This document shows positions 30,750 to 38,395 of a DNA stretch of 64,000 nucleotides, one piece after another (the first letter of the stretch is position 1; each line of letters opens with the position of its first letter). The translations under genes were made by a program, and so were the position numbers. Source of the stretch: CADCWN01 sp046328475 (GTDB lineage: Bacteria > Chloroflexota > Chloroflexia > Thermomicrobiales > CADCWN01); the NCBI GenBank assembly GCA_046328475.1, contig JAXLWN010000012.1, positions 65,280 through 129,279 of the forward strand. Direction: 5' to 3'. The notes under the pieces are model-generated. The model searched no databases. It had not been told where the DNA came from and saw only the letters and a program-made list of their open reading frames with translations.

Positions 30750-32009
30750 ATGGTGGCGGAGGAACTGGGGGCGATCCTCGGTGATTCGCTGGCGGGGGAG
30801 CGGCTGGTCTACACCAATGCCGGCGGGGGTGGTTTTCGCTACGAACCGGGGCGGGTGACGGTCACGCTGGGGGTGGGGGCGCTGCGGCGGCGCTATCCCG
30901 GGGCGCAGTCGGTGCGGCTGGTGCCGCCCGAGGGCTGGCGGCTGGGAACTGGCGCGGAGCGGCGCGAGGTGGGGCACGAGGAAACGATTGCCTGGGAGTT
31001 GGTGCCGGGTGGCGTGCCCGCCACCTGCGAGCAGGGGATCGCCATCGGGGTTGGCGGCGGCGGACTGCCGCTGGGAACGCTGCGCCACGTCATCCCGATC
31101 GAGGTGCGCGGCGAGAGCCAGTTTGACCCGGAACGCCACACCCTGCCGTTCCACAACGCGACGAGCGATTTTGGCCGGGTCGAGCCGCGCGCCGACCTCT
31201 TCGCGCGCACCTACCGGCGCGGGGGAACGGTGCTGGCCGATGCCTTTTTCAAGGGGTTGTACCGCGATATCGTTTTTCTGACTGCGGAGACCGACGCGCG
31301 CGGCAGCGGCGGGCTCTGCACCGGGATGGCGCGCTATGCGCTGGAGCGGAGCCTGCGCGGCGCGGCGAGTGACGCGCGGTCGCTCAGCGCGGGGCAGCGG
31401 GCGAGCGAGATGGTCGAGGTGCAGGCGTGGCACGGGCGGCAATTGACCGACCGGGCGCTGCTCGCCGCCGCGCGCCAGTTCTTCGACCCGAGCCCGTCGG
31501 CCGCGTTCTACCGCTTCCGCGACGAGCTCCTTGCCACCGGGCGGGGGGATGTCGCGTTCGACGTGGGCATCGCGCGCTGGGAGCCGTCGCCCGCGAAGTG
31601 GGGCGCGATGCTGGAGCATCTGGTCTCGATCGGGCACACGATCACGCCCTACGCCTTCCGGCAGGTCAGCGATGGGATGGCCGAGGTGTCGGTGTACGAC
31701 CCGAGCTACCCCGACCGCGCCGATTGGCCGGAGAATGTGGTGCGCTTCGACCTCGTCAACGACCGCTATTTCTACCGTGGCTTCGGCTCGCTGGAGCGCG
31801 ACGACCCGACGACGGTGCTAGCGGTGCCGCAGGGCAACTTCGAGGCTCCTGGGACCGCCTACGCCGCCTCAATCGCCAATCTGGCGCTGCATCCCGAGTT
31901 GCTGGCGGAGCAGTGGCGCGAGAACGGGGCGCTGCGACGCAACGTCGCGATTGCGGGCGGGGTGCTGGCGGCGTCGGTGGCGCTGCTGGGTCGCCGGGCG
32001 AAGCAGTAG
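30750..32009 (+). CDS. Predicted papain-like, tail-anchored protein
   Basis: A 419-residue protein of no named family that I recognise. A Cys190 in GSGGLCTGMARYALE starts a helix, His296 lies in SIGHTITPYAFR and Asp317 in EVSVYDPSYPDR. This C-G-M, H, YDP order matches papain-like cysteine-peptidase folds, so a peptidase or transamidase is inferred; activity is unproven. The N-terminal ~150 residues look beta-rich. A single short hydrophobic segment near the C-terminus (NVAIAGGVLAASVALLG) followed by RRAKQ suggests a tail anchor with the catalytic domain on the cytoplasmic or wall side. GGGAGGT precedes ATG 30750. It is the first gene after ftsZ but lies beyond the dcw terminator. Confidence 0.6.
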   Translation: MVAEELGAILGDSLAGERLVYTNAGGGGFRYEPGRVTVTLGVGALRRRYPGAQSVRLVPPEGWRLGTGAERREVGHEETIAWELVPGGVPATCEQGIAIGVGGGGLPLGTLRHVIPIEVRGESQFDPERHTLPFHNATSDFGRVEPRADLFARTYRRGGTVLADAFFKGLYRDIVFLTAETDARGSGGLCTGMARYALERSLRGAASDARSLSAGQRASEMVEVQAWHGRQLTDRALLAAARQFFDPSPSAAFYRFRDELLATGRGDVAFDVGIARWEPSPAKWGAMLEHLVSIGHTITPYAFRQVSDGMAEVSVYDPSYPDRADWPENVVRFDLVNDRYFYRGFGSLERDDPTTVLAVPQGNFEAPGTAYAASIANLALHPELLAEQWRENGALRRNVAIAGGVLAASVALLGRRAKQ

Positions 32010-32146
32010 GCGGGCGGGCCGCACCCCAAACTGCAACGACATATCCCCTGACCGAAGCGTGGTGGGGGCGCGTCGCGACGTGCCCGCGTGTGGTAGTGAT
32101 CGGCCGCACGCGGGGCGCACGGAGCAGGGCGGCTCGCGAGCCACCC

Positions 32147-32452
32147 CTACGAGGCAGGATGTAGTTCGTAGTGTTCGACCGTTGGCAGCAGTTCGAGTAG
32201 GAACGCGGTATCCGCAGGGTAGTAGACGGCGCGCTCGTGGTCCTCCCCGGTGAAGGCGCGGACGGCGTCGAGCGAGTCCCAGAAGGTGAGGGTGATGAAC
32301 TCGGTCTGGTCGCCGAGGGTGCGGCGCAGCACCCAGGCTCCCTGGTGGCCGGGGGTGGCGCGATAGTCTTTCAGCCCGGTTGCGTGGAGGTAGGTCAGGT
32401 ACTCGTCGGCCTGCTCGTTGCGGGTTGAGCCGCGCCAGATACGTGCGATCAC
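32147..32452 (-). CDS. Antibiotic biosynthesis monooxygenase-like (ABM) domain protein
   Basis: A 101-residue dimeric alpha-beta barrel of the ABM superfamily. It opens MIARIWRGSTRNEQADEYLT, then GHQGAWVLRRTLGDQTEFIT and TFWDSLDAVRAFTGEDHERA, ending ELLPTVEHYELH, a pattern usual for small stress or quinone-related monooxygenases and heme-degrading relatives. No catalytic assignment is possible. It stands alone, with its start followed on the other side by a heptamer-repeat tract (32465-32545). The convergent gene ends at 32009; the ~140-base gap holds no clear terminator. Confidence 0.75.
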   Translation of the reverse strand: MIARIWRGSTRNEQADEYLTYLHATGLKDYRATPGHQGAWVLRRTLGDQTEFITLTFWDSLDAVRAFTGEDHERAVYYPADTAFLLELLPTVEHYELHPAS

Positions 32453-32464
32453 GGGTGCCTCCTT

Positions 32465-32545
32465 GCGAGTAGTCAGAGTCAGTAGTCAGTAGTCAGTGAC
32501 GGGTAACGAGTGATGAGTGATAAGTGATGAGTGATGAGTGATGAG
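32465..32545. repeat. Two heptamer arrays between ABM gene and azlD
   Basis: First array: AGTCAGT/AGTAGTC copies (32468-32498). Second array: GAGTGAT copies with one TAAGTGAT variant (32510-32542). The second unit matches the array at the window end (63964). It fills most of the gap between the ABM start and the azlD stop. Confidence 0.75.
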
Positions 32546-32590
32546 GGGAGACTGCGGCCCCCCGCCTGTGGCGCGGCGGGGCGCGGGCTG

Positions 32591-32890
32591 TCAGCCTACC
32601 ATCATTCGCAAGGCCACGATCGTTGCCAGCCCCGTCAGCATCGCGGCGAGGGTGTTCTTGGTGCGGAAGGCGACGAGGGTGGCTGCGCCAGCGGCAGCGA
32701 TGCCGCCGGGGCCTTCGCGTGTCAAGGCGGGCGCGACGAGGGCGACGAGAAGGGAGCCAGGGAGGGCGCGGAGCAAGGTCGTCAGCCGGGGCGAGGTGGG
32801 GAGGTAGGCCATCAGCCAGAACCCGCCCGCGCGCGTCAGATAGGTGACGAGGACCATCCCGGCGATCGTCAGGGCGACATCACTTCGCAT
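32591..32890 (-). CDS. azlD: Branched-chain amino acid exporter subunit AzlD
   Basis: A 99-residue membrane protein with about four helices (ALTIAGMVLVTYLTRAGGFW, LRALPGSLLVALVAPAL, GIAAAGAATLVAFRTKNTL, MLTGLATIVALRMMVG) typical of AzlD, the small partner of AzlC in branched-chain amino acid (and analogue) efflux. ATG 32890 overlaps the corrected azlC stop by 11 bases, so the two are translationally coupled. The frame is continuous with the out-of-frame reading of azlC, which explains why one long ORF seems to cover both. A repeat tract follows the stop. Confidence 0.85.
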   Translation of the reverse strand: MRSDVALTIAGMVLVTYLTRAGGFWLMAYLPTSPRLTTLLRALPGSLLVALVAPALTREGPGGIAAAGAATLVAFRTKNTLAAMLTGLATIVALRMMVG

Positions 32891-33565
32891 CGCGCCACAC
32901 CCCACAGAGACTCCCGGCGAGACCGCCGAGCACGATGTACCACTGTCCGGGCAGCCAGTGTGCGGCGGTGATCGCCACGAGCGCGGCGACGAGCCAGGGG
33001 AACAGATCGTGCCTGCCGCGCCACATGCCGGTGAGGAGGGCGAGGAAGACGGCCGTGGCGGCGAAGTCGAGGCCCCAGCGGGTCGGGTCGGGCACGCGGT
33101 CACCGATGAGGTAGCCGAGGTGCTGCTGCTGCTCCAGGCGAACCAGAGGACGAGGCCGCAGCCGAGCAGGAAGCCACGGTCGCGCCCGCCGGTGTCGGCC
33201 TCGCGATGGGTCAGCGCCCAGGTCTCGTCGAAGAGGAAGAAGGCCGAACCGTAGAGTTGCGGGCGCGTTGTGCCCGCGAACCAGCCGCGCAGGGTTGCGC
33301 CGAGGAGCAGGTGGCGCAGGTTGACCAGCAGCGTCGCGGCCAGGACGCTGGTGAGCACCGGCGGGGTGGTCCAGAGGCCGATCACGACGAATTGCGCCGC
33401 CCCGGCACAGACGGTCGCGCTCATCAGCGCGGTCTCGGCGAGCTTCAGCCCGGCGGTCTGCGCCAGCGCGCCGAAAATGAGGCCGTAGGGGAAGGAACTG
33501 AGGGCGAGCGGCAGCGCCCGTCGCGCGCCCGTGGCGATGCCGCGCCGTGTGAACGGGGCGCTCAT
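32880..33565 (-). CDS. azlC: Branched-chain amino acid exporter AzlC (frameshifted)
   Basis: About 228 residues after correction. N-terminal part (33565 down) has RALPLALSSFPYGLIFGALA, the AzlC signature, and AGAAQFVVIGLW, NLRHLLLGATLRGWF and FLLDETWALTHRE-like text. The reading frame breaks near 33125-33135 in an AGCAGCAGCAGC tract. The C-terminal part continues in another frame with HLGYLIGDRVPDPTRWGLDF, AVFLALLTGMW and ends CGVWRDAK at 32880. One missing base repairs it. The start has GGAGG. Function: efflux of branched-chain amino acids with AzlD. The repeat-tract location makes slippage, in the cell or in sequencing, plausible. Confidence 0.8.
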
Positions 33566-33780
33566 GCAACCTCCGCGATCATGGTTGACTGGATGCGCAG
33601 ACCCGCCAGCCTCGGCCCGCAGGGCATGGCGAACTGCGCGGGCGTGGCGTCGAGGAGGAGGACGGCGGTGAGGGGTGGGGCCAGCGTGGTGATTTGCGAG
33701 CCGAAGAGGGAGATCGCTTGCCCGAGCCAGAGCTTCAGGAAATCGCTGTCTCGCCAGAGGTCCGGTCGCCGGTCTCGCAT
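33562..33780 (-). pseudogene. Truncated MFS transporter N-terminus
   Basis: A 72-residue remnant. MRDRRPDLWRDSDFLKLWLG, then QAISLFGSQITTLAPPLTAV and LLLDATPAQFA are the N-terminal cytoplasmic segment and first helix of an MFS transporter (DHA3 type, normally ~400 residues). The sequence then changes to unrelated text and stops at 33562, overlapping the azlC start by four bases. GGAGG precedes the ATG, so expression signals survive. The rest of the transporter appears to have been deleted, joining it directly to azlC. The divergent CGNR regulator (33925) was probably its regulator. Confidence 0.65.
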
Positions 33781-33924
33781 GACACCTCCACCGCGCCATC
33801 GCTTGCCTGTCACCAGTATACGCACTATGATGGTGTTGTGCAACCAGTAAAATAGTTTTGATGGTATCGCCAACGCGGGAGAGGGCGGTAGGCGTGGTAC
33901 ACTGGGGGTGAGCGAGCGGGGGAC

Positions 33925-34512
33925 ATGACCATGATTGCGCAAGAGCGGCCTACAACCGAGCCCGGCGGTCGCGACCCGGCACCCGGCGCGCTCGCGCTGG
34001 TGCAGGCGTTCCTCAACTCGACCGATCTGGAGGAGGGCTGGGATCGCTTCAGCAGTCCCGAGGCGCTGCGCGATTGGCTAGTGGAGCGCGGCCTGCTGGA
34101 GGCGTCGGTGGCGCTGACCGACGTTGACCTGTCGCGGGCGCTGGCGGTGCGCGAGGCGATCCGCGAAGTGCTCTACGCGAATAACGGCGGCGAGGCCGAT
34201 GCGGCGGCGGTCGCGACGCTGAACGACTATGCCGCCGCCGCGCCGCTGTTGCTCCGGTTCGATGATGAGCTGGTGGCCGGGGTGGTGCCGGGGATCGGCG
34301 GGTTGGATGGGGCGCTGGCGCGGCTCTTCGCGATCATCCTCGCCGCGCAGATCGATGGCACCTGGCCCCGGCTGAAGGCGTGTCGCAACGATGTCTGCCG
34401 CTGGGCCTTCTACGATGCCTCGAAAAATCGCTCGGGGCACTGGTGTACGATGGCGATCTGCGGCAGTCGGCGCAAGACGCGAGCCTATCGCGCGCGGCGA
34501 CGCGAAGGGTGA
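33925..34512 (+). CDS. CGNR zinc-finger regulator (ABATE domain)
   Basis: A 195-residue presumed stress-response transcription factor. The N-terminal ABATE-type domain (about residues 20-145) has ALALVQAFLNSTDLEEGWD and SRALAVREAIREVLYAN. The C-terminal CGNR zinc finger has C153 and C158 (CRNDVCRWAFYDASKNRSGHW) and C174 and C179 (HWCTMAICGSRRKTRAYRAR). Family members often sit divergently from an MFS exporter, and an MFS remnant is divergent here at 33780, so this regulator may be orphaned. GGGGG lies before ATG 33925 and a second ATG two codons on. A bidirectional terminator follows. Confidence 0.85.
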   Translation: MTMIAQERPTTEPGGRDPAPGALALVQAFLNSTDLEEGWDRFSSPEALRDWLVERGLLEASVALTDVDLSRALAVREAIREVLYANNGGEADAAAVATLNDYAAAAPLLLRFDDELVAGVVPGIGGLDGALARLFAIILAAQIDGTWPRLKACRNDVCRWAFYDASKNRSGHWCTMAICGSRRKTRAYRARRREG

Positions 34513-34547
34513 GGCCGTCGCCCATTCCAGCGTAACTCGGGGCACAG

Positions 34548-34579
34548 CGCGGCCCCGGCGAGTACTCGCCGGGGCCGCG
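34548..34579. terminator. Bidirectional terminator between CGNR gene and trxA
   Basis: A perfect 14-bp stem CGCGGCCCCGGCGA / TCGCCGGGGCCGCG with loop GTAC, between two convergent stops (34512 plus, 34603 minus). Confidence 0.85.
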
Positions 34580-34602
34580 TGCTGGGTTATTGCTGTGGCG
34601 GC

Positions 34603-34929
34603 TTAGCCGAGGTGCGGCGCGAGGTCGCGCATGAGGGCGGCCTTTGGCTTGGCACCGACGATCTGCTTGACCGGCTGGCCATCCTTGAAGAGGATCATCG
34701 TCGGGATGCTCATCACGCCGAACTGGCCGGCGACGCGCTGATTCTCGTCGATGTCGAGCTTGTAGATGGTCAGGTTCTCGGCCTGCTCGTTGGCGATCTC
34801 GTCCAGCACCGGCGCGACCGCGCGGCAGGGACCGCACCAGGTGGCCCAGAAGTCGACGAGCACGTTGCCCTTCGCCTTCAGCACCTGCTGCTCAAACGTC
34901 GCGTCCGTCACAGGCTGTGGTTTCGACAT
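34603..34929 (-). CDS. trxA: Thioredoxin
   Basis: A 108-residue thioredoxin. VLVDFWATWCGPCRAVAPVL carries the WCGPC redox site (C32, C35), and the cis-Pro loop is in GVMSIPTMILFKDGQPVKQI. Length and motifs match classical cytosolic TrxA, a general disulfide reductase served by thioredoxin reductase, which is not in the window. ATG 34929 has GGGGGAGAG. Single-gene unit: it is flanked by a terminator downstream and a repeat-filled 298-base gap upstream, beyond which a glycosyltransferase is divergent. Confidence 0.96.
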   Translation of the reverse strand: MSKPQPVTDATFEQQVLKAKGNVLVDFWATWCGPCRAVAPVLDEIANEQAENLTIYKLDIDENQRVAGQFGVMSIPTMILFKDGQPVKQIVGAKPKAALMRDLAPHLG

Positions 34930-35064
34930 TGGAATCTCTCCCCCTTATGGGTCTGTATTGTCCTCGCCGCAGCGCCCTTGCGCGCGTTGCGAGGCCTTCC
35001 ACCAGATCGTAACGCGGGTCTATCATGCACTATTCCGGCCCGCAGTTCAAGGCTTGGGGTGACG

Positions 35065-35126
35065 GTTTGAAGGTTCAAAGGTTCGAAGGTTGAGTCCGGA
35101 CTTGCGAACCTTCCAACTTTCAAACC
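35065..35126. repeat. Inverted AGGTT-type tandem-repeat element
   Basis: Left GGTTTGAAGGTTCAAAGGTT, right CGAACCTTCCAACTTTCAAACC-like text: the two arrays are inverse copies agreeing at about 18 of 22 positions. AAGGTTCG and CGAACCTT pair perfectly. It fills the divergent gap between trxA and the glycosyltransferase gene. Related text is at 18168. Confidence 0.75.
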
Positions 35127-35227
35127 TGCCAACTCAGTCTGCAACTTCCGTGCCGTTCCGTGCCCTTTGACCTCGGGGCGCGCTGCCGACGATAATCCCC
35201 TCGGGGAAAGGCACGAGGAGGTGCATC

Positions 35228-36498
35228 GTGCGCGTTGGCGTCGAGGGGAGCTACTATCTCGAACCGTCGGTGGGGGTGGGGCAGTATGTCCACGGCCTCT
35301 GGCGCGAGTTCGCGCGCGGGTTGCCGGGGCTGGAGCCGGTGCTGCTGCTGCCGGGGCCGCGCGCGGCGATCACCGAGCAGATCGAGGGGGAGGTCGTCAT
35401 CGAGGAGCCGCCGCAGCGCTTCTCGTCGGGCAAGGCGCGCAAGCTCTGGTGGGAGCAGGTCGGGGTGGTGCGGGCGGCGCGGCGCGCGGATGTGGCGCTG
35501 GTCCACCTGACCCATTTCTTCTCGCTGCCGCTGCGGCGCGATCGGCCCTACCTGGTGACGATCCACGACCTCGTGCCGCTCCTTTTCCCGGTCTACAACA
35601 ACTCGCGCGCGATGCGGTGGTACCTGCGCTTCGTCTGCGCCACCGCGCCGCGCGCCGACCTCATCCTGACCGATTCGGACCACTCGGCGCGGGATATCAC
35701 CGAGCACCTGGGCGTTCCCGGCGAGCGGATTCGCGCGATCCACCTGGCGGCGGACGAGCGCTACCGGCCCTTGCCTGCGGACGATCCGACGATCGCGGCG
35801 GCGCGCGAGAAGTATGGGATCACCGGCCCGTTCATCTTCAATGTGGGCGGGCTCGATGTGCGGAAGAACCTCGCCGCACTCCTGCGGGCGTTTGCGCTGG
35901 TGCGGTCGCAACTGCCGGACGGGCTGCAACTGGTCATCAGCCGGGCCGCGCACTCGGATAATGCCGAGCGCTATCCGATCTCCAGCCATTGGCGCGCGAG
36001 TTGGGCATTGCCGACGCCACCATCTTCACCGGGCGGATCAGCGACGAGGAGAAGCTGGCGCTGCTGAACGCCGCCGAACTCTACGCCTATCCGTCGCTCT
36101 ACGAGGGATTCGGCATCTCGCCGCTGGAGGCGATGCGCTGCGGCACGCCGGTGATCTCGTCCGACCGCTCCAGTCTGCCGGAGGTGATCGGCGAAGGAGG
36201 CTTGCAGGTCGAACCGACCCCCGAGAAGCTCGGGGCGGCGATCGCGTTCGCCCTGCAGACGCCGCACGAGTTGCGGGAGTTGCACCGCCGTGGGCTGGCA
36301 CAGGCCGCGCGCTTCTCCTGGGCACGCACGGCGCAGGAGACGCTGGCGGCATACGAGGAAGTATTGCGGATTGCGGATTGCGGATTGCGGAAGGGACGGA
36401 TGGTACAGCAGATGCCAGGCGATAGTTACCCTGCGACGGTTGGACGAATGCGGATACCGGGTGGTAATCCGCAATCCGCAATCCGCAATCCGCAATGA
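35228..36498 (+). CDS. GT4-like glycosyltransferase (frameshifted)
   Basis: About 424 residues after correction. The GT-B N-terminal half includes VGVEGSYYLEPSVGVGQYVH, then VTIHDLVPLLFPVYNN and FVCATAPRADLILTDSDHSA. The C-terminal nucleotide-sugar half has ATIFTGRISDEEKLALLNAA, AYPSLYEGFGISPLEAMRCG and PVISSDRSSLPEV. These are group-1 (GT4) motifs; E-x7-E is EGFGISPLE. The frame breaks near 35975; restoring one base in TATCCGATC gives YPDLQPLARELG. The last ~45 residues (RIADCGLRKGRMVQ and AIRNPQ) translate the repeat element at 36363-36497. The stop overlaps the next glycosyltransferase (ATGA). Confidence 0.85.
36363..36497 (+). repeat. Perfect 4 x 7 inverted heptamer element inside gene end
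   Basis: Four exact copies of ATTGCGG (36363-36390), a 79-nt loop, then four exact copies of the reverse complement CCGCAAT (36470-36497): a perfect 28-bp inverted repeat. It lies within the 3' end of the first glycosyltransferase gene and its right end touches the ATG of the next (36495). Confidence 0.95.
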
Positions 36499-37598
36499 AG
36501 GTATTGTTGCTGCACAAGGCGCTGGTGAACGGCGCGTACCAGAAGAAGGCCGAGGCGCTGGCGGCGATTCCGGGGGTCGAACTGACGGTGATCGTGCCGC
36601 CGTCGTGGCGCGAATTGCGGGCCGGGGTGCAGCCGCTCGAACGGCGGCACACGGCGGGGTATGCGCTGATCGTCGCGCCGATCTGGTTCAATGGGCACCA
36701 CCACATCCACTGCTACCCGACGCTCGGGCGGATCGTGCGGCGCGTGCGCCCGGATGTGTTCCACGTGGACGAGGAGCCGTTCAATCTGGCGACCGCGCAG
36801 GCATTCCAGGCGGCGGCGCGGGTCGGCGCGCGGTCGCTCTTCGTCACCTGGGCGACCGTCTACCGGAATTATCCACCGCCGTTCAGTCTCTTCGAGCGCT
36901 ACACGCACCAGCGCGCGGCGGCGGCGGTCGCCGGGAATCAGGATGCGCTCGATATCCTGCGTCGCCGGGGCTACTGCGGCCCGGTCGAGATCGTGCCGCT
37001 GGCGATCGATCCCGACCTCTACCCGCCGCGCCAGGAGGCGGCGCGCGGCGACACCTTCACCATCGGCTTCCTCGGGCGACTGGTGCGCGAGAAGGGGGGG
37101 CATGTCCTGCTCGATGCGGCGGCGCGATTGCGCGGCGACTGGCGTGTGTTCTTCATCGGCGGCGGCGTGGAGGCGGCGAATCTGCGGGCGCAGGCCGAGC
37201 AACTCGGCGTCGCCGGGCGGGTCGAGTTTGTCCCGTCGGTGCCCTCCACGGAGGTGCCGCGCTGGTTGCAGCTGCTCGACGCGCTGGCGGTGCCGTCGCT
37301 GACGATGCCGAACTGGCAGGAGCAGTTTGGCCGGGTGATCATCGAGGCGATGGCGGCGGCGGTGCCGGTGATCGGCTCCGATTCGGGCGAGATCCCCCGT
37401 GTCATCGCGGACGCTGGCCTGGTGACGGCGGAGGGAGATGCCGCTGCGCTCGCCACGGCGCTGCAACGGCTGCTGGATGACGAGCCGGAACGACAGCGGT
37501 TGGGTGCTGCCGGTCGTGAGCGGGCGCTGGCGAACTATACCTGGGAACGGGTGGCGCGGCAGTATCATGGGCTGTATCAGCGGATGTTGGAGGGATAG
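36495..37598 (+). CDS. GT4 family glycosyltransferase
   Basis: A 367-residue GT-B glycosyltransferase. N-terminal MKVLLLHKALVNGAYQKKAE, middle VRPDVFHVDEEPFNLATAQA, and nucleotide-sugar domain FTIGFLGRLVREKGGHVLLD, FIGGGVEAANLRAQAE, VPRWLQLLDALAVPSLTMPN, and EQFGRVIIEAMAAAVPVIGS with the E-x7-E motif. It probably transfers a nucleotide-activated sugar in envelope glycolipid or exopolysaccharide synthesis; acceptor unknown. It starts inside the preceding glycosyltransferase stop (ATGA), so both act together. The N-terminal lysine-rich start and length fit the family well. A dispersed repeat follows the stop. Confidence 0.88.
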   Translation: MKVLLLHKALVNGAYQKKAEALAAIPGVELTVIVPPSWRELRAGVQPLERRHTAGYALIVAPIWFNGHHHIHCYPTLGRIVRRVRPDVFHVDEEPFNLATAQAFQAAARVGARSLFVTWATVYRNYPPPFSLFERYTHQRAAAAVAGNQDALDILRRRGYCGPVEIVPLAIDPDLYPPRQEAARGDTFTIGFLGRLVREKGGHVLLDAAARLRGDWRVFFIGGGVEAANLRAQAEQLGVAGRVEFVPSVPSTEVPRWLQLLDALAVPSLTMPNWQEQFGRVIIEAMAAAVPVIGSDSGEIPRVIADAGLVTAEGDAAALATALQRLLDDEPERQRLGAAGRERALANYTWERVARQYHGLYQRMLEG

Positions 37599-37599
37599 C

Positions 37600-37725
37600 C
37601 CTCACCCCGCCGCGCTGCGGCGCGGCACTCCCTCTCCCGCGAGAAGAGGGGAGGGAGCTGGCGAACATCATGGGCGTTTGCGGAGCGGGCCTATTCCGCA
37701 CTCCGCACTCCACATTCCGCATTGG
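37600..37725. repeat. Dispersed element copy C plus CCGCACT tandem tract
   Basis: CCTCACCCCGCCGC at the start, a GCCGCGC/GCGGCGC fold, then CTCCCTCTCCCGCGAGAAG-type hairpin (copy C of 3854 and 22310). After a gap, ATTCCGCACTCCGCACTCC and CATTCCGCATT lead into GGAGGAGGG, the ribosome binding site of the 37733 gene. Confidence 0.6.
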
Positions 37726-37732
37726 AGGAGGG

Positions 37733-38305
37733 ATGGCGAAGCGCGCACTCGAACTGCGACAGGCGTATCGGTTGCTCAGCCCCGGGCCGGTGACGCTGCT
37801 GACCTCGCAGTATCGCGGTCAGCCGAACATCATGGCGGTCGCCTGGGCCGCGCCGTTGTCGGCGGATCCGCCGCTGATCGGCGTGGCGATCCACCCGGTG
37901 CGGCTGACGCACGAGTTTGTCAGCAAGACCGATACGTTCGCGCTGAATGTGCCGCACCTGGAGTTGATCGCGGCGACGCACAAGTGCGGCACGCTCTCGG
38001 GGCGCGAGGTGGAGAAGGGGGATAAGTTCGTAGCCGCCGGGCTGACCCAGGCGGAACCGGCGCAGATCGACCCGCCGCTGATCGCGGAGTGCATCGGTCA
38101 CCTGGAATGCATGGTGATCGACCGGGTCGGTCGCGGGGATCACGATTTTTTCATCGCCCAGGTTGTCGCGCTCTCCGCCGAGGAGGAGTCGTTCGACGGC
38201 TTCTGGAAGACCGACGAGGAGGGGGGGCACATCCTGCACCACCTCGGCGCGGATCGGCTACGCGGCGCTGGCGAGGAGTTACAAGGCGTGAGTCGTGAGT
38301 CGTGA
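37733..38305 (+). CDS. Flavin reductase-like FMN-binding protein
   Basis: A 190-residue split-barrel flavoprotein. RLLSPGPVTLLTSQYRGQPN, IMAVAWAAPLSADPPLIGVA and CIGHLECMVIDRVGRGDHDF are family motifs for FMN binding in the flavin reductase/HpaC-like group. Typical length. The start at 37733 has GGAGGAGGG; an earlier in-frame ATG at 37670 reads through a repeat tract and is rejected. The last residues (GVSRES) come from the GTGAGTC heptamers at its stop codon. A second, distinct family member is at 17504-18127. It stands alone, convergent with the MqnA/D-like gene. Confidence 0.85.
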   Translation: MAKRALELRQAYRLLSPGPVTLLTSQYRGQPNIMAVAWAAPLSADPPLIGVAIHPVRLTHEFVSKTDTFALNVPHLELIAATHKCGTLSGREVEKGDKFVAAGLTQAEPAQIDPPLIAECIGHLECMVIDRVGRGDHDFFIAQVVALSAEEESFDGFWKTDEEGGHILHHLGADRLRGAGEELQGVSRES

Positions 38306-38395
38306 GTCGTGAGAGGGCTACGCGAAGCTAGTGCTCCACCTGAAGCGATCAGCAACGGGCAAGATTCTCACGACTCACGTCTCACGTCTCACGCC
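38285..38395. repeat. Inverted GTGAGTC heptamer element between convergent genes
   Basis: Left 29 bases (38285-38313, GTGAGTC x3.7) and right 29 bases (38367-38395) are inverse copies with only two mismatches; loop of 53 nt. The left arm contains the stop of the flavin reductase gene, and the right arm the stop of the MqnA/D-like gene. Confidence 0.92.

Noticed and set aside
36363..36497. Repeated short units suggested a CRISPR array
   Set aside because: The units are 7 bp, contiguous without unique spacers, and no cas gene is present.
36495..37598. Considered as the missing MurG
   Set aside because: Its motifs are those of GT4 enzymes (EQFGRVIIEA), not the GT28 Gly-rich MurG loops, and it sits with another GT4 gene.
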